From: Anaerotignum sp.
GTDB taxonomy: Bacteria > Bacillota > Clostridia > Lachnospirales > Anaerotignaceae
Direction: 5' to 3'
Assembly (NCBI GenBank): GCA_017523325.1
Contig: JAFWWO010000064.1
Coordinates: 1 to 64,000, forward strand
Length of the DNA stretch: 64,000 bases
The translations under genes and the position numbers were made by a program. This document shows, one piece after another, positions 15,425 through 23,831 of this stretch (its first letter is position 1; each line of letters opens with the position of its first letter). Below the pieces are notes generated by a model, which was not told where the DNA came from, made no database searches, and was given only the letters and a program-made list of their open reading frames with translations.

Positions 15425-15855
15425 TTATGGCTGAAAATACTGTATATTCCCTGGCAAAAACCCTCCAGCATACCGATGGTCTGGAACGGGATTTCTCCCA
15501 GATGCTTTCCGCTCTGCGGGATACCATCGAAAAGGACTATCTGCTGAAAATCCGCTCCGCCGCCGATACGGAAAAGGCCTTCGCCGTGGAGCATCCGCCC
15601 AGAGAAGTGACTCTTCTCAGGGCATTATCCGCCTTTATGGACGAAAACGGAAAACAGCAAATCGACCGTATGACCCGTTCTTTGCTGTTCCTTCATTCCA
15701 TGCAGCACGTCCAGCGCAGTATGGAGGATTTCACCGCCGGGAACCTTCTGGAGGCCCGCAGTACCGACACCTCCGTCGACGCCAATCCGCCCTCTGCCCA
15801 GTCTGCCCGTATGGCAGGGCTATTTCTGGCGTTGGCACTGGCAGACCAGTTTTAA
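15421..15855 (+). CDS. Helical hypothetical protein coupled to the subtilase
   Basis: A protein of 142-144 residues starting at ATG 15421 or 15427, overlapping the subtilase stop (ATGA); AAAGGTGG serves as ribosome site. Not recognised. It is almost wholly helical, charged, without signal peptide. Its segment LLRALSAFMDENGKQQIDRM shows the same loose A...F.D...+Q.D.+ pattern as the repeats in the two minus-strand proteins on the other side of the protease gene. Tight coupling suggests a partner, inhibitor or substrate of the protease. A terminator follows. Confidence 0.65.
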   Translation: MIMAENTVYSLAKTLQHTDGLERDFSQMLSALRDTIEKDYLLKIRSAADTEKAFAVEHPPREVTLLRALSAFMDENGKQQIDRMTRSLLFLHSMQHVQRSMEDFTAGNLLEARSTDTSVDANPPSAQSARMAGLFLALALADQF

Positions 15856-15860
15856 GCCAC

Positions 15861-15896
15861 AAAAAAACCATCTCTTCTTCATAGAGATGGTTTTTT
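15861..15896. terminator. Bidirectional terminator
   Basis: Stem AAACCATCTCT/AGAGATGGTTT with a seven-base loop, A-run on the left and T-run on the right. It serves both the plus-strand helical protein gene and the minus-strand polyferredoxin gene. Confidence 0.9.
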
Positions 15897-16821
15897 ATTC
15901 GGGAGAAATTGCCTTATCGGAAGCATTTTCCTCTCCCTTTGGTTTGGCAAAGCCTGCATCAATGGCATAGGTCGGGCAGACGGCCTTACATTTCCCACAA
16001 CGGATACATTCGAGAGAATTGGGATCCTCCCTCACAGAAATGGCCATGGGACAAACCTGTTCGCATTTTTCACAGCCGATACATTTTTCCTTCACAAACT
16101 CCATTTGATACAGCCCAAACTTATGAAACAGAGAGTAAAACGCACCCAAAGGACAAAGGTATCTGCAAAAGAAGCGACTGACAGACGACGACACCAACAG
16201 CACCAGAAGCATCACCAGTAATTTCCAACGGAACAATGCCCCTGCCAACACCCGCAAGGCTTGATTGGTCAACATCAGCGGCAGAGCCCCCTCCAATGTA
16301 CCTGCCGGACAGATATATTTACAAAAATACGGCGGTATCACACCCATGGCATCTGCCCCAAACAACGGCAGAAGTATGACGAACACCAACAATATGCCAT
16401 ATTTCAACCGGCGCAGGGGAATATCCAGCTTTTTCGGCACAGAAAGCTTTTTCACCGGAAGGCGGTACAGCAAATCCTGCACAAAACCAAAGGGACACAG
16501 AAAGCCGCACACCAGCCTGCCCAGCAACACGCCAAACAGCATCAACAGCCCCAGCACATAAAAAGGGAATTTCCCACCGATACCGCCCAATACCGTCTGC
16601 AAAGCACCTATGGGACACGCCCCCAAAGCACCGGGGCAGGAATAGCAATTCAAAACGGGAACACACAACGCCTTTGTTTTGCCTGTAAAAATTTTGCCGC
16701 CGGCAAAGCCCGCTCCATAGCCATTCCAAAACACGGCGCTCATCAGCTGTATGCCCCCTCTGATGCGGGTGTGCTTCTGTGCTCTTCCACCTTTTAGCCG
16801 ATTCCGATACATTCCAGACAT
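15895..16821 (-). CDS. Membrane-bound polyferredoxin (NapH-like 4Fe-4S protein)
   Basis: Integral membrane protein of about 308 residues with several transmembrane helices, Cys-rich motifs in the membrane part (LNCYSCPGALGACPIGALQ, GFLCPFGF, CKYICPAG, CRYLCPLGAF) and two C-terminal ferredoxin motifs (CIGCEKCEQVCP and CIRCGKCKAVCP). The family passes electrons across or along the membrane. It follows tlpA and the CD1871A-type gene and partly overlaps the latter; ATG 16821 or 16812 are the likely starts. The set points to a small thiol or electron-transfer system reaching the cell surface. Confidence 0.85.
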   Translation of the reverse strand: MSGMYRNRLKGGRAQKHTRIRGGIQLMSAVFWNGYGAGFAGGKIFTGKTKALCVPVLNCYSCPGALGACPIGALQTVLGGIGGKFPFYVLGLLMLFGVLLGRLVCGFLCPFGFVQDLLYRLPVKKLSVPKKLDIPLRRLKYGILLVFVILLPLFGADAMGVIPPYFCKYICPAGTLEGALPLMLTNQALRVLAGALFRWKLLVMLLVLLVSSSVSRFFCRYLCPLGAFYSLFHKFGLYQMEFVKEKCIGCEKCEQVCPMAISVREDPNSLECIRCGKCKAVCPTYAIDAGFAKPKGEENASDKAISPE

Positions 16822-16940
16822 ATCCTCACCGCCTTTTGCAATACAGCCACCCATTCGCCATTGTGCGCACCCATGCCGATAAAAGCAAGGGCTGTCACAA
16901 GGGTAACGGTTCTTGCCCATAAAATGCCTTTTTTACTCAA
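16794..16940 (-). CDS. CD1871A-family CXXC motif small membrane protein
   Basis: A 48-residue protein starting at TTG 16940, which overlaps the tlpA stop (TTGA). It has one hydrophobic helix and ends in VRICLECIGIG, the signature of the small CD1871A-type CXXC proteins of anaerobic Firmicutes. Its position between a TlpA-like thioredoxin and a polyferredoxin is the usual one for this family. The CXXC pair probably takes part in thiol-disulfide or electron transfer with its neighbours. Confidence 0.8.
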   Translation of the reverse strand: MSKKGILWARTVTLVTALAFIGMGAHNGEWVAVLQKAVRICLECIGIG

Positions 16941-17512
16941 GAAATCACGTCCTTACCCATCTGGGTCAGTGCATCATTGATATGCTCCAGATAAAGGGGG
17001 CGAATATCCGGCGAACTGCCCACAATTTCCTTGCCCAGCAAGTTCCCCTGACTATCCACAAATACGGTGGTGGGAATATACATGACCTGTCTATCCAAAT
17101 CCATCAAATCCCCATCTCCCAAAAGCAATGTGGTACCATCGAAACCTGCCTCCTCCAAAATACGGGTTATCTCTTCCGTATACATCTCATCATCCAGACA
17201 ATGGGTAATCAAATTGATATTTTCCGGCAGGCTTTCCTTCAGCTCCGCCAACTGAGGCATTTCATGGACACAGGGCCCGCAGGTGATAGACCATATATTG
17301 ATTACAGTTACGTCATAATCGGCAAAATCCGCCGCAGAAAAGCCGCCGCCATCCAGCGTTTTGGCGGTAAAGGTATGCAAATCCCCAAAGGAACTGCCTT
17401 CCTCCTGCTCCACAGCAGTATCCGGAACATTTTGCTCCTCTTTGGGCGCACAACCCACTGCCGGAAAAACAACCAGACCCAGGGCAAGCATCAGTGCCAA
17501 TACTTTTTTCAT
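16937..17512 (-). CDS. TlpA/ResA-like thioredoxin-fold lipoprotein
   Basis: Extracytoplasmic thiol-disulfide oxidoreductase of about 191 residues. It has a lipoprotein signal peptide (lipobox VGC, Cys near residue 21), an acidic linker and a thioredoxin fold. The active site is in INIWSITCGPCVHEMPQL, with CGPC where CxPC is usual, followed by the cis-Pro region YIPTTVFVDSQG. ATG 17512 has AGGAG eight bases upstream. It is the first gene of an operon with the CD1871A-like protein and the polyferredoxin, which together could reduce surface thiols. Confidence 0.88.
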   Translation of the reverse strand: MKKVLALMLALGLVVFPAVGCAPKEEQNVPDTAVEQEEGSSFGDLHTFTAKTLDGGGFSAADFADYDVTVINIWSITCGPCVHEMPQLAELKESLPENINLITHCLDDEMYTEEITRILEEAGFDGTTLLLGDGDLMDLDRQVMYIPTTVFVDSQGNLLGKEIVGSSPDIRPLYLEHINDALTQMGKDVIS

Positions 17513-17533
17513 ATTTATCACTCCTTTTCCTTC

Positions 17534-17561
17534 ATTCTATTTTCACGAAAACAATTTCCAA
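17534..17561 (-). promoter_or_regulatory. Likely sigma-A promoter of the tlpA operon
   Basis: Minus-strand TTGGAA (17556-17561) and TAGAAT (17534-17539), spacer 16, lie about 22 bases before the tlpA start. Confidence 0.5.
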
Positions 17562-17660
17562 GCAGTATTGTTTCCGCAAGATTCACATTTCCCTTTGGGC
17601 AGCCGTCAAGGTTTGCTGCAACTCATTATTTTCAAAACGCATACAGCCGCCATTTGCTCC

Positions 17661-17700
17661 AAAAACAGCAGAGCAGACCCATGCCTGCTCCGCCTTTTTT
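17661..17700. terminator. Terminator after alaS
   Basis: Stem GAGCAG..CTGCTC with flanking T-runs on both strands; on the minus strand it lies shortly after the alaS stop codon. Confidence 0.7.
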
Positions 17701-17710
17701 CGCAATGCCG

Positions 17711-20353
17711 TTATTTTATCTGCTCCCCAATGATTTCCTTGGCTTTTTCCAACGCCTCACCGATCTTGGAGGCGTCTTTCCCGCCGGCCTGCGCCATATT
17801 GGGGCGTCCGCCGCCGCCACCGCCGCAAACAGCCGCCGCTCCTTTGATGATATTGCCGGCGTGTACGCCCTTTTGCACCGCATCATCGGTGGCCATTGCC
17901 ATCAGATTCACTTTGCCGTCCTTTGCTCCCGCCAGAACAATCACACCGCTGCCCAGCTTATTTTTCAAGCTGTCGCCCAATGTACGCATGGCGTTGCCGT
18001 CCATTTCCTTCACCTCTGCCGCCAATACGGTCACGCCGCCAATCTCCGTCTTTTTGCTCAGGATTTCCTCTGCCGCACCGCCTGCCATTTTGGCTTTCAG
18101 CCGTTCCATTTCCTTCGCCATTTCCTTTTGCTCCGCCAAAAGCTGTTCCACACGGCCAAGCAATTTATCGGGGGTGGTTTTCACCATACGGCAAAGGGTA
18201 CGGATTTCACCCTCCTGCGCCTGATAATGCTGCAGCGCACCTTCGCCGGTCAGGGCTTCAATACGTCTGACCCCTGCGGCAACGCCGTTTTCGGATATGA
18301 TTTTGAAAGAGCCGACCTGCGATGTGTTTTTAAGATGGGCGCCGCCGCAAAGCTCAATGCTGTAACCGCCCATATCTACCACACGAACCACATCGCCGTA
18401 TTTCTCGCCGAACAGTGCCATGGCGCCCTTTTCTCTCGCCGCATCAATGCTCATTTCCTCCGCCACGACGGGATAGCTGGCGAATACAGCTTCATTGACC
18501 AGGCGTTCCACTTCCTGCAATTCCTCCGCCGTCATAGCTGTAAAATGGGTGAAGTCGAAACGCAGGCGGTCGGCGCTGACCAAAGAGCCCGCCTGCTCCA
18601 CATGGGTGCCCAAAACCGTCCGCAGGGCTTTATGCAACAGGTGGGTTGCACTATGGTTTCTTGCCGTCGCCAGCCGCAATTTTGTATCAATGGAGGCGCA
18701 AACCGTATCCCCAAGAGAGATACTGCCCTCCGTCACCTGACCCACATGGGCAATCTTACCGCCTACTACCTTTACGCAATCGCTCACTTCCACTGTGCCG
18801 TCGGCAGTTTTCAGGATACCCTTATCCCCTATCTGACCGCCGCTTTCTGCATAAAAAGGCGTTTTATCCAAGAATACGGCGACGGAAACCCCCGCCTGTG
18901 CCCCGGCGGAAATCGCATCATTCGCTACCAAAGCCACAATTTTGGCATCTTTCACCTCGAAAACATCATAGCCCGCAAAGGCCGTTTCCAAATCGGCAGG
19001 CAAATCGTTATACACGGTTTCTGCCGCACCCATATAGTTGGATTTTGCTCTGGCAGAACGCGCCCGCTCCTTCTGGGCTGTCATTTCCGCGGCAAAAGCA
19101 TCCTCGTCCACGCTCATGCCTGCTTCCTCCAGAATTTCTTTTGTCAAATCAATGGGGAAGCCATAGGTATCATACAAACGGAAGGATTTTTCGCCGCTCA
19201 TCACGGTCTGTCCTGCGGCTTTCATCTCCTCCATATCCTCTTTCAAAATTTCCATACCCTTATCAATGGTTTTATAGAAGCTGTTTTCCTCTGTGGAAAG
19301 GATTTTGAAGATATACTCCTGTTTATCCACCAATTCGGGGTAGGCATCGCCACTGCAAGCAATGACAGACTTGGAAAGCTCCGCCAAAAATTCCCCCTGT
19401 ATGCCCAACAGCTTGCCATGGCGTGCCGCACGTCGCAGCAACCGGCGCAAAACATAGCCCCTGCCTTCATTGGAGGGCAGAACGCCGTCCGCCGTCATCA
19501 TGGTCACGGAGCGGATATGGTCTGTAATCACACGGACGGAAACGTCGGTTTTATGGTCTTTGCCATAAAAAACATTGGCTTTGGCACAAACGGCATCTCG
19601 AATGGATTTTACCGTATCCACATCGAATATGGAGTCCACGCCCTGCAATATGGTCGCCATACGCTCCAGACCCATACCCGTATCGACATTTTTCATCTCC
19701 AGCTCCGTATAGGTGCCGTCCTCCTCTGCATTAAACTGGGTCAATACCAGATTCCAAAACTCCATATATCTGTCACAATCACAGCCTACGCCGCAGGTAG
19801 GGCTATCGCAGCCGTATTCCGGCCCACGGTCGTAATAAATTTCCGTACAGGGGCCGCAAGGTCCTGTACCATGCTCCCAAAAGTTATCCTCCTTGCCCAG
19901 GCGAGTGATTTTTTCCCAAGGCAGACCCACTTTCTCATGCCAGATATTCCCTGTTTCATCGTCATTTTCGTAAATTGTGACGTACAGCTTATCCTCGGGT
20001 ATCTCCAATACCTTTGTGACAAATTCCCAAGACCATGGAATAATTTCGTTCTTGAAATAATCGCCAAAGGAAAAATCCCCCAGCATTTCAAAAAATGTGC
20101 CATGGCGGGCGGTTTTGCCCACGTTTTCAATATCGCCGGTACGGATACATTTCTGGCAGGTGGTCACCCGTTTGGAAGGCGGTATCTCCTGCCCCGTAAA
20201 ATACGCCTTCATGGGCGCCATACCGGAGTTAATCAGCAAAAGGCTGTTATCATTATGGGGTACCAGGGAAAAGCTTTTCAGCCGCAGATGGTCCTTACTC
20301 TCAAAGAAAGACAAAAACGCTTCCCTTACTTCATTCACACCAAGATATTTCAT
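17711..20353 (-). CDS. alaS: Alanyl-tRNA synthetase
   Basis: Charges tRNA-Ala. The 880-residue protein has the full domain order: class II catalytic core with RHGTFFEMLGDFSFGDYFK near residue 85 and GTGPCGPCTEIYYDRG near 160, tRNA recognition domain, editing domain with metal-binding HSATHLLHKALR near 570 and CGGAHLKNTSQ near 670, and the C-terminal DHHA1 domain ending with GGGGGGRPNMAQAGG. ATG 20353 has AGGAGGA seven bases upstream. Expression is controlled by a T-box leader. A long open frame on the opposite strand is a shadow. Confidence 0.98.
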   Translation of the reverse strand: MKYLGVNEVREAFLSFFESKDHLRLKSFSLVPHNDNSLLLINSGMAPMKAYFTGQEIPPSKRVTTCQKCIRTGDIENVGKTARHGTFFEMLGDFSFGDYFKNEIIPWSWEFVTKVLEIPEDKLYVTIYENDDETGNIWHEKVGLPWEKITRLGKEDNFWEHGTGPCGPCTEIYYDRGPEYGCDSPTCGVGCDCDRYMEFWNLVLTQFNAEEDGTYTELEMKNVDTGMGLERMATILQGVDSIFDVDTVKSIRDAVCAKANVFYGKDHKTDVSVRVITDHIRSVTMMTADGVLPSNEGRGYVLRRLLRRAARHGKLLGIQGEFLAELSKSVIACSGDAYPELVDKQEYIFKILSTEENSFYKTIDKGMEILKEDMEEMKAAGQTVMSGEKSFRLYDTYGFPIDLTKEILEEAGMSVDEDAFAAEMTAQKERARSARAKSNYMGAAETVYNDLPADLETAFAGYDVFEVKDAKIVALVANDAISAGAQAGVSVAVFLDKTPFYAESGGQIGDKGILKTADGTVEVSDCVKVVGGKIAHVGQVTEGSISLGDTVCASIDTKLRLATARNHSATHLLHKALRTVLGTHVEQAGSLVSADRLRFDFTHFTAMTAEELQEVERLVNEAVFASYPVVAEEMSIDAAREKGAMALFGEKYGDVVRVVDMGGYSIELCGGAHLKNTSQVGSFKIISENGVAAGVRRIEALTGEGALQHYQAQEGEIRTLCRMVKTTPDKLLGRVEQLLAEQKEMAKEMERLKAKMAGGAAEEILSKKTEIGGVTVLAAEVKEMDGNAMRTLGDSLKNKLGSGVIVLAGAKDGKVNLMAMATDDAVQKGVHAGNIIKGAAAVCGGGGGGRPNMAQAGGKDASKIGEALEKAKEIIGEQIK

Positions 20354-20409
20354 ACATATCTCCTCCTTTAAAAAAATCATGCCGCATTTCCGATAATTCT
20401 ACGCATTTT

Positions 20410-20430
20410 CCCCTGCAAAAAAGGCAGGGA
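20410..20430 (-). other. Extra hairpin between T-box terminator and alaS
   Basis: CCCTGC/GCAGGG arms around a run of six pyrimidines, located just after the T-box terminator. It may protect the processed transcript or sequester bases near the ribosome site. Confidence 0.4.
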
Positions 20431-20687
20431 AAAGAAAAGCCCCGATCCGAAGATCAGGGACGATTGAACCGTGGTACCACCCTAGTTACAGCAAAAATGC
20501 CGTCGCTCAAAGCCGTTAACGCCGACCTACGCCACGACATACTCCGCTTTTCCGCCGTGGGGCCGGTTCCGCAGAACCGAAAAGACTGCTTCCACGCATC
20601 GCACCGAGGGGCTTCCACTCTCCCCCTCTCACTGGACAGGCCGTCTTGCGTGTACTCCTTCTTTCCATAGCCTTTTTCCTAATAATG
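20430..20687 (-). promoter_or_regulatory. T-box riboswitch of alaS
   Basis: The minus strand shows the T-box sequence AGGGTGGTACCACGG (20469-20483), which binds uncharged tRNA, followed by the terminator stem GTCCCTGATC/GATCGGGGC and TTTTCTTTT (20431-20461). The 5' part folds into an extended stem I. Low charging of tRNA-Ala should favour the antiterminator and switch on alaS. I could not fix the specifier codon with confidence; the gene context implies an alanine codon. Confidence 0.93.
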
Positions 20688-20692
20688 ATTTG

Positions 20693-20721
20693 ATTATAGA
20701 CATCTGTCGGCCTTTTGTCAA
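20693..20721 (-). promoter_or_regulatory. Consensus sigma-A promoter of T-box-alaS
   Basis: TTGACA (20716-20721) and TATAAT (20693-20698), spacer 17, on the minus strand. The start of transcription falls at about 20686. Confidence 0.92.
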
Positions 20722-20735
20722 GGCATTTTACAGGC

Positions 20736-22157
20736 TTACTCCGTCATCTCCCGCAGGCAATCCCCCATACGCTTCAGCCCTACCTCTATTTTATCATCGC
20801 TGAGGTTGGCAAAACTCAGGCGGACATGGGCGTTTTCTTCCCCGCCTAAATCGTACTGACTGCCGGGGGTCAAAATCACATTCTTTTCCAGCATACGGCT
20901 GCAAAAGGCTTCCGCCCCCACACCATCAGGCAATTTCAGCCAAAGGCTGACTCCGCCGTCGGGCTTACCGTATGTTACCGAGGGCGGCAGGTATTTTTTA
21001 GCGGCAGACAGGGCTTTGCGGTATTTCCCGCTGCCGTAACGCCGCATTTGTGCGGCATGATGCTCCCAGCCGTTTTCCCGCAGATAATACTCCATGGCTC
21101 TTTGCAAAAAGCCGGAGGTGGAAATATCCGTGGTGTATTTCGCCTCCATCACCGCCCGATGGATTTTTTTCGGCAATACAATCAGCCCCATACGCAACCC
21201 CGGCATCAAAATCTTGGAAAAACTCTTAATATAAATGACGCGGTTTTTATAATCCAAAGCCTTCAGGGGGACGAGAGGGGCTTTGCCATAATGGAAGTCA
21301 TAAAAATCGTCCTCCTCTATGATGTATGTATCATATTTCTCCGCCAGCTCCAACAGGCGGCGTTTCTTTTCCATGGAATAGGAAATGCCCGTGGGCGTCT
21401 GGTAATATGCCATCATATACAGAAAACGGGGGTGATAAATTTTCAAAAAATCCTCCAATACGGTCATATCCATACCGTCCGCCTCCAGGGGGATTTCCAC
21501 CAGCTTTCCGCCACGGGAAAGGAAGGCACCTGCCGCACCGTAAAACGTGGGCTTTTCCACAAAAACCACGTCCCCATAGCCCAGCATGGCCTTAGAAATA
21601 ATATCAATGCCCTGCTGGGCGCCGGAGATAATCTGCACATTTTCCACGGAGGTCTTGATACCCAGCCGGGAAAGATACCGGCAAAGCTGCTGTCTAAGGG
21701 GTGCATAGCCCATACTGTCCATATACCGAAACGCACCGCCTTTTTCCCGCTCCAACACCTCATCAAAGGCTTTTTTGAAATCGTCCACAGGAAACAGCTC
21801 ATGGGGCAGAGAGGCGGCGGCAAAATTGATGGCATTTTCCAGTGAAAGCTCTCTCTCAAAAGAACGAAGGCTTCGGCTTGCCATAGGGGACGGGATACGC
21901 TCCACCGGCAGGGGGGAAACAAAGGTACCGCTCCCCTTACGGGAATAGACCATCTGCTTTTTCTCCAATGTTTTATACGCCGTCACTACGGTAACGGCAT
22001 TGACCCCAAAATGCTCCGCCAACTTCCGAATGGACGGCAGCTTACTGTTGGCAGGCAGACGGCCGGCAGTAATCAGCCGCTCTATCCCCTCCGCCAACTG
22101 CTGATATAAGGAGGTATCCCCTGTTTTTTGCAACGCGAGTTCAAAAATTTCCTTCAT
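20736..22157 (-). CDS. MocR-type GntR/aminotransferase fusion regulator
   Basis: Transcription regulator of 473 residues with an N-terminal GntR winged helix (about 10-80, LYQQLAEGIERLI and the LPSIRKLAEHFGVNAVTV recognition helix) fused to a class I aminotransferase domain. The PLP lysine is probably in YIKSFSKILMPGLRMG near residue 312, and YPTFYG-like and EEDDFYDFHYG motifs precede it. Such proteins (PdxR, GabR) use PLP or amino compounds as effectors. The target is unknown; the gene has a weak ribosome site (GGAG, ten bases) and follows rpoN after 50 bases, so autoregulation or control of a distant gene is possible. Confidence 0.88.
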   Translation of the reverse strand: MKEIFELALQKTGDTSLYQQLAEGIERLITAGRLPANSKLPSIRKLAEHFGVNAVTVVTAYKTLEKKQMVYSRKGSGTFVSPLPVERIPSPMASRSLRSFERELSLENAINFAAASLPHELFPVDDFKKAFDEVLEREKGGAFRYMDSMGYAPLRQQLCRYLSRLGIKTSVENVQIISGAQQGIDIISKAMLGYGDVVFVEKPTFYGAAGAFLSRGGKLVEIPLEADGMDMTVLEDFLKIYHPRFLYMMAYYQTPTGISYSMEKKRRLLELAEKYDTYIIEEDDFYDFHYGKAPLVPLKALDYKNRVIYIKSFSKILMPGLRMGLIVLPKKIHRAVMEAKYTTDISTSGFLQRAMEYYLRENGWEHHAAQMRRYGSGKYRKALSAAKKYLPPSVTYGKPDGGVSLWLKLPDGVGAEAFCSRMLEKNVILTPGSQYDLGGEENAHVRLSFANLSDDKIEVGLKRMGDCLREMTE

Positions 22158-22206
22158 ATTATATATACTCCAAAATAAACCAATTTCTGATTTTCATGCA
22201 CTCCCC

Positions 22207-23571
22207 TTATGAAGGGTCATATTTCTTTCTGCCGGAGGCGCCTGGAATCCCCATGCCTTCCCGATATTTCGCTACGGTACGGCGGGAAATCCGTATCCCC
22301 TCCGCCGTCAGCTGTTCTGTCAAGGCTCTGTCGCTGAGAGGCTTTGTTTTATCCTCCTTATCAATGAGGGTACGCAGACGTTGGCGGATACTATCCGCCG
22401 AAATTGTTTCGCCCTCCGCCGCCATGGTTTTGGAGAAAAAGGCATGGAGGGGGAATACGCCCCGTTCACACTGCAAGTACTTCTCCTTCACGGCACGGCT
22501 GACGGTAGATTCATGAAGCCCCAGCTCCTCCGCCACATCTGCCATACGCAAAGGGGCAAGCCGGCCTTGGGGGCTTAAGAAAAAGGCGCTTTGTTTTGCA
22601 ACGATACATTCCGCCGTTTGTTGCAGGGTGCTTTCCCGTTTGGCAATACACTGTAATGCCCATTGAGCCTGCTTCAATTTGCGGGCAATATATTCCTCCG
22701 TTTCCGGAGCGGCATCTTCCCGCAACAGCTTTACATAGGTATGGCTGATTTTCAGGCGAGGCAGCAGGTGGTGGTTCAGGGAAACCGTCAATTCCTCGCC
22801 TCTGCGTTCCACCAGAATATCGGGAACAACGTATTCCACGGGGCGTTCTCCCCGAAAGCCACTGCCGGGCTTCGGCTGACAGGTACGAATTTCCGTCAAT
22901 GCCGCCGTAATTTCCGTCAGAGAAACCTTCAACCGCTTTGCCAGATAGGACAGGCGGTTTTTTGCCAGCTCGTCCAGATAGTCCGCCACAAGGGTCTTGG
23001 CTAAGGCAGAGGCATTTTTTTGCTCCAGTTGCAGCAAAAGACATTCCCGTAAATCCCTCGCCCCAACACCGGGCGGATCCAAGGTCTGGAATTGGTGTAA
23101 AAGGCTTTGAGCCTGCTCCTTTTGCAGGCGATATTTCTCCGCCGCCGCTTCCAATGCGTCCGCCTCCAGATAACCGCTTTCCGCCGTACTTTCCGCCAAA
23201 AAACGCAATACTCGTTTTTGATTCTCCTCTATTTTCAAAATATTGATTTGAAACAACAGATATTCCCGCAGGCTTTCGGCATCTTTTCTGCCAAAACGTG
23301 CATTCTCCCGTTCCTGTTCGTTTTCCTGCTCCATGCGGTAATAACTGCGGTTTTGCTCATCGGCCTCCTCAAGCCATTGGAGCTTTTGCAAAAGCTTTTC
23401 TTCCCGCTCCTGCACCGCAGGCTCCTCGCCCCACTCCAGCAGGGGGTTCTCCTCCGCCAATTCCTTGACGTACTCCGAAAGGGCAAGGGTATTCATTTGC
23501 AGGATTTCCACCGATTGCTGCAACCGCCGGGATAATACCTGCTTTTGGCTAAGCTGTAACGATAAATCCAT
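22207..23571 (-). CDS. rpoN: RNA polymerase sigma-54 factor
   Basis: Alternative sigma factor for -24/-12 promoters, working with AAA+ activators. The 454 residues have the glutamine-rich region I (LSLQLSQKQVLSRRLQQSVEILQMNTLALSEYV), an acidic region II, core-binding and HTH regions (ADVAEELGLHESTVSRAVKEKYLQ) and the C-terminal RpoN box (RISRRTVAKYREGMGIPGA). AAAGGAGG precedes the ATG. No sigma-54 activator is in this window. The gene is preceded by a branched hairpin repeat that may form its RNA leader, and the MocR gene follows after 50 bases. Confidence 0.96.
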   Translation of the reverse strand: MDLSLQLSQKQVLSRRLQQSVEILQMNTLALSEYVKELAEENPLLEWGEEPAVQEREEKLLQKLQWLEEADEQNRSYYRMEQENEQERENARFGRKDAESLREYLLFQINILKIEENQKRVLRFLAESTAESGYLEADALEAAAEKYRLQKEQAQSLLHQFQTLDPPGVGARDLRECLLLQLEQKNASALAKTLVADYLDELAKNRLSYLAKRLKVSLTEITAALTEIRTCQPKPGSGFRGERPVEYVVPDILVERRGEELTVSLNHHLLPRLKISHTYVKLLREDAAPETEEYIARKLKQAQWALQCIAKRESTLQQTAECIVAKQSAFFLSPQGRLAPLRMADVAEELGLHESTVSRAVKEKYLQCERGVFPLHAFFSKTMAAEGETISADSIRQRLRTLIDKEDKTKPLSDRALTEQLTAEGIRISRRTVAKYREGMGIPGASGRKKYDPS

Positions 23572-23630
23572 GAAACCCCTCCTTTCGATTTTTTCTGATT
23601 TTTGTGATTATGCCTCATGGCAATCCGCTG

Positions 23631-23678
23631 CCGCCGTGGGCCATTCGCAGCACATAACACGGCTCATCTCGGGCAGTC
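23631..23678 (-). repeat. Partial copy of the branched hairpin repeat
   Basis: 48 bases matching 23705-23752 except for a short block in the middle (CACATAACACGGC against CACATGGTGCTGC). The inner hairpin is replaced by CACGGC, which pairs with the preceding GCCGTG. The long helix is absent. It stands between the full copy B and the rpoN start codon. Confidence 0.65.
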
Positions 23679-23704
23679 CACTTCCTCTGGTTTCCCGCTC
23701 ATTC

Positions 23705-23831
23705 CCGCCGTGGGCCATTCGCAGCACATGGTGCTGCTCATCTCGGGCAGTCGCCCTATGGGATTCCGGTTATAGCCATACAGCCATGTGCAAGCACAGG
23801 CTATATGGCTACAACCGGAATCCCGCACGGC
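23705..23831 (-). repeat. Branched hairpin repeat, copy B (candidate structured RNA)
   Basis: Same skeleton as 9461-9582: GCCGTG (23707-23712) pairs with CACGGC (23826-23831). The inner hairpins are GCAGCAC-ATG-GTGCTGC and GGGC-AGTC-GCCC. After TATGGG comes a 26-bp helix (23760-23785 with 23799-23824) around a TGTGCAAGCACA loop. The helix arms share only their terminal GGG/CCC with copy A, yet are complementary to each other. Both helix mismatches (A23772-C23812 and C23781-A23803) are G-U pairs on the minus strand. It lies about 135 bases before the rpoN start. Confidence 0.75.

Noticed and set aside
16913-20371. Plus-strand open frame of about 1,150 codons opposite tlpA and alaS
   Set aside because: It is antisense to strongly conserved genes, has a composition rich in His, Cys and Phe that is typical of shadow frames, and lacks a ribosome site.
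23705-23831. Hairpin repeats as rho-independent terminators
   Set aside because: There is no T-run after either strand of the long helix, and the additional conserved hairpins are not explained by termination.
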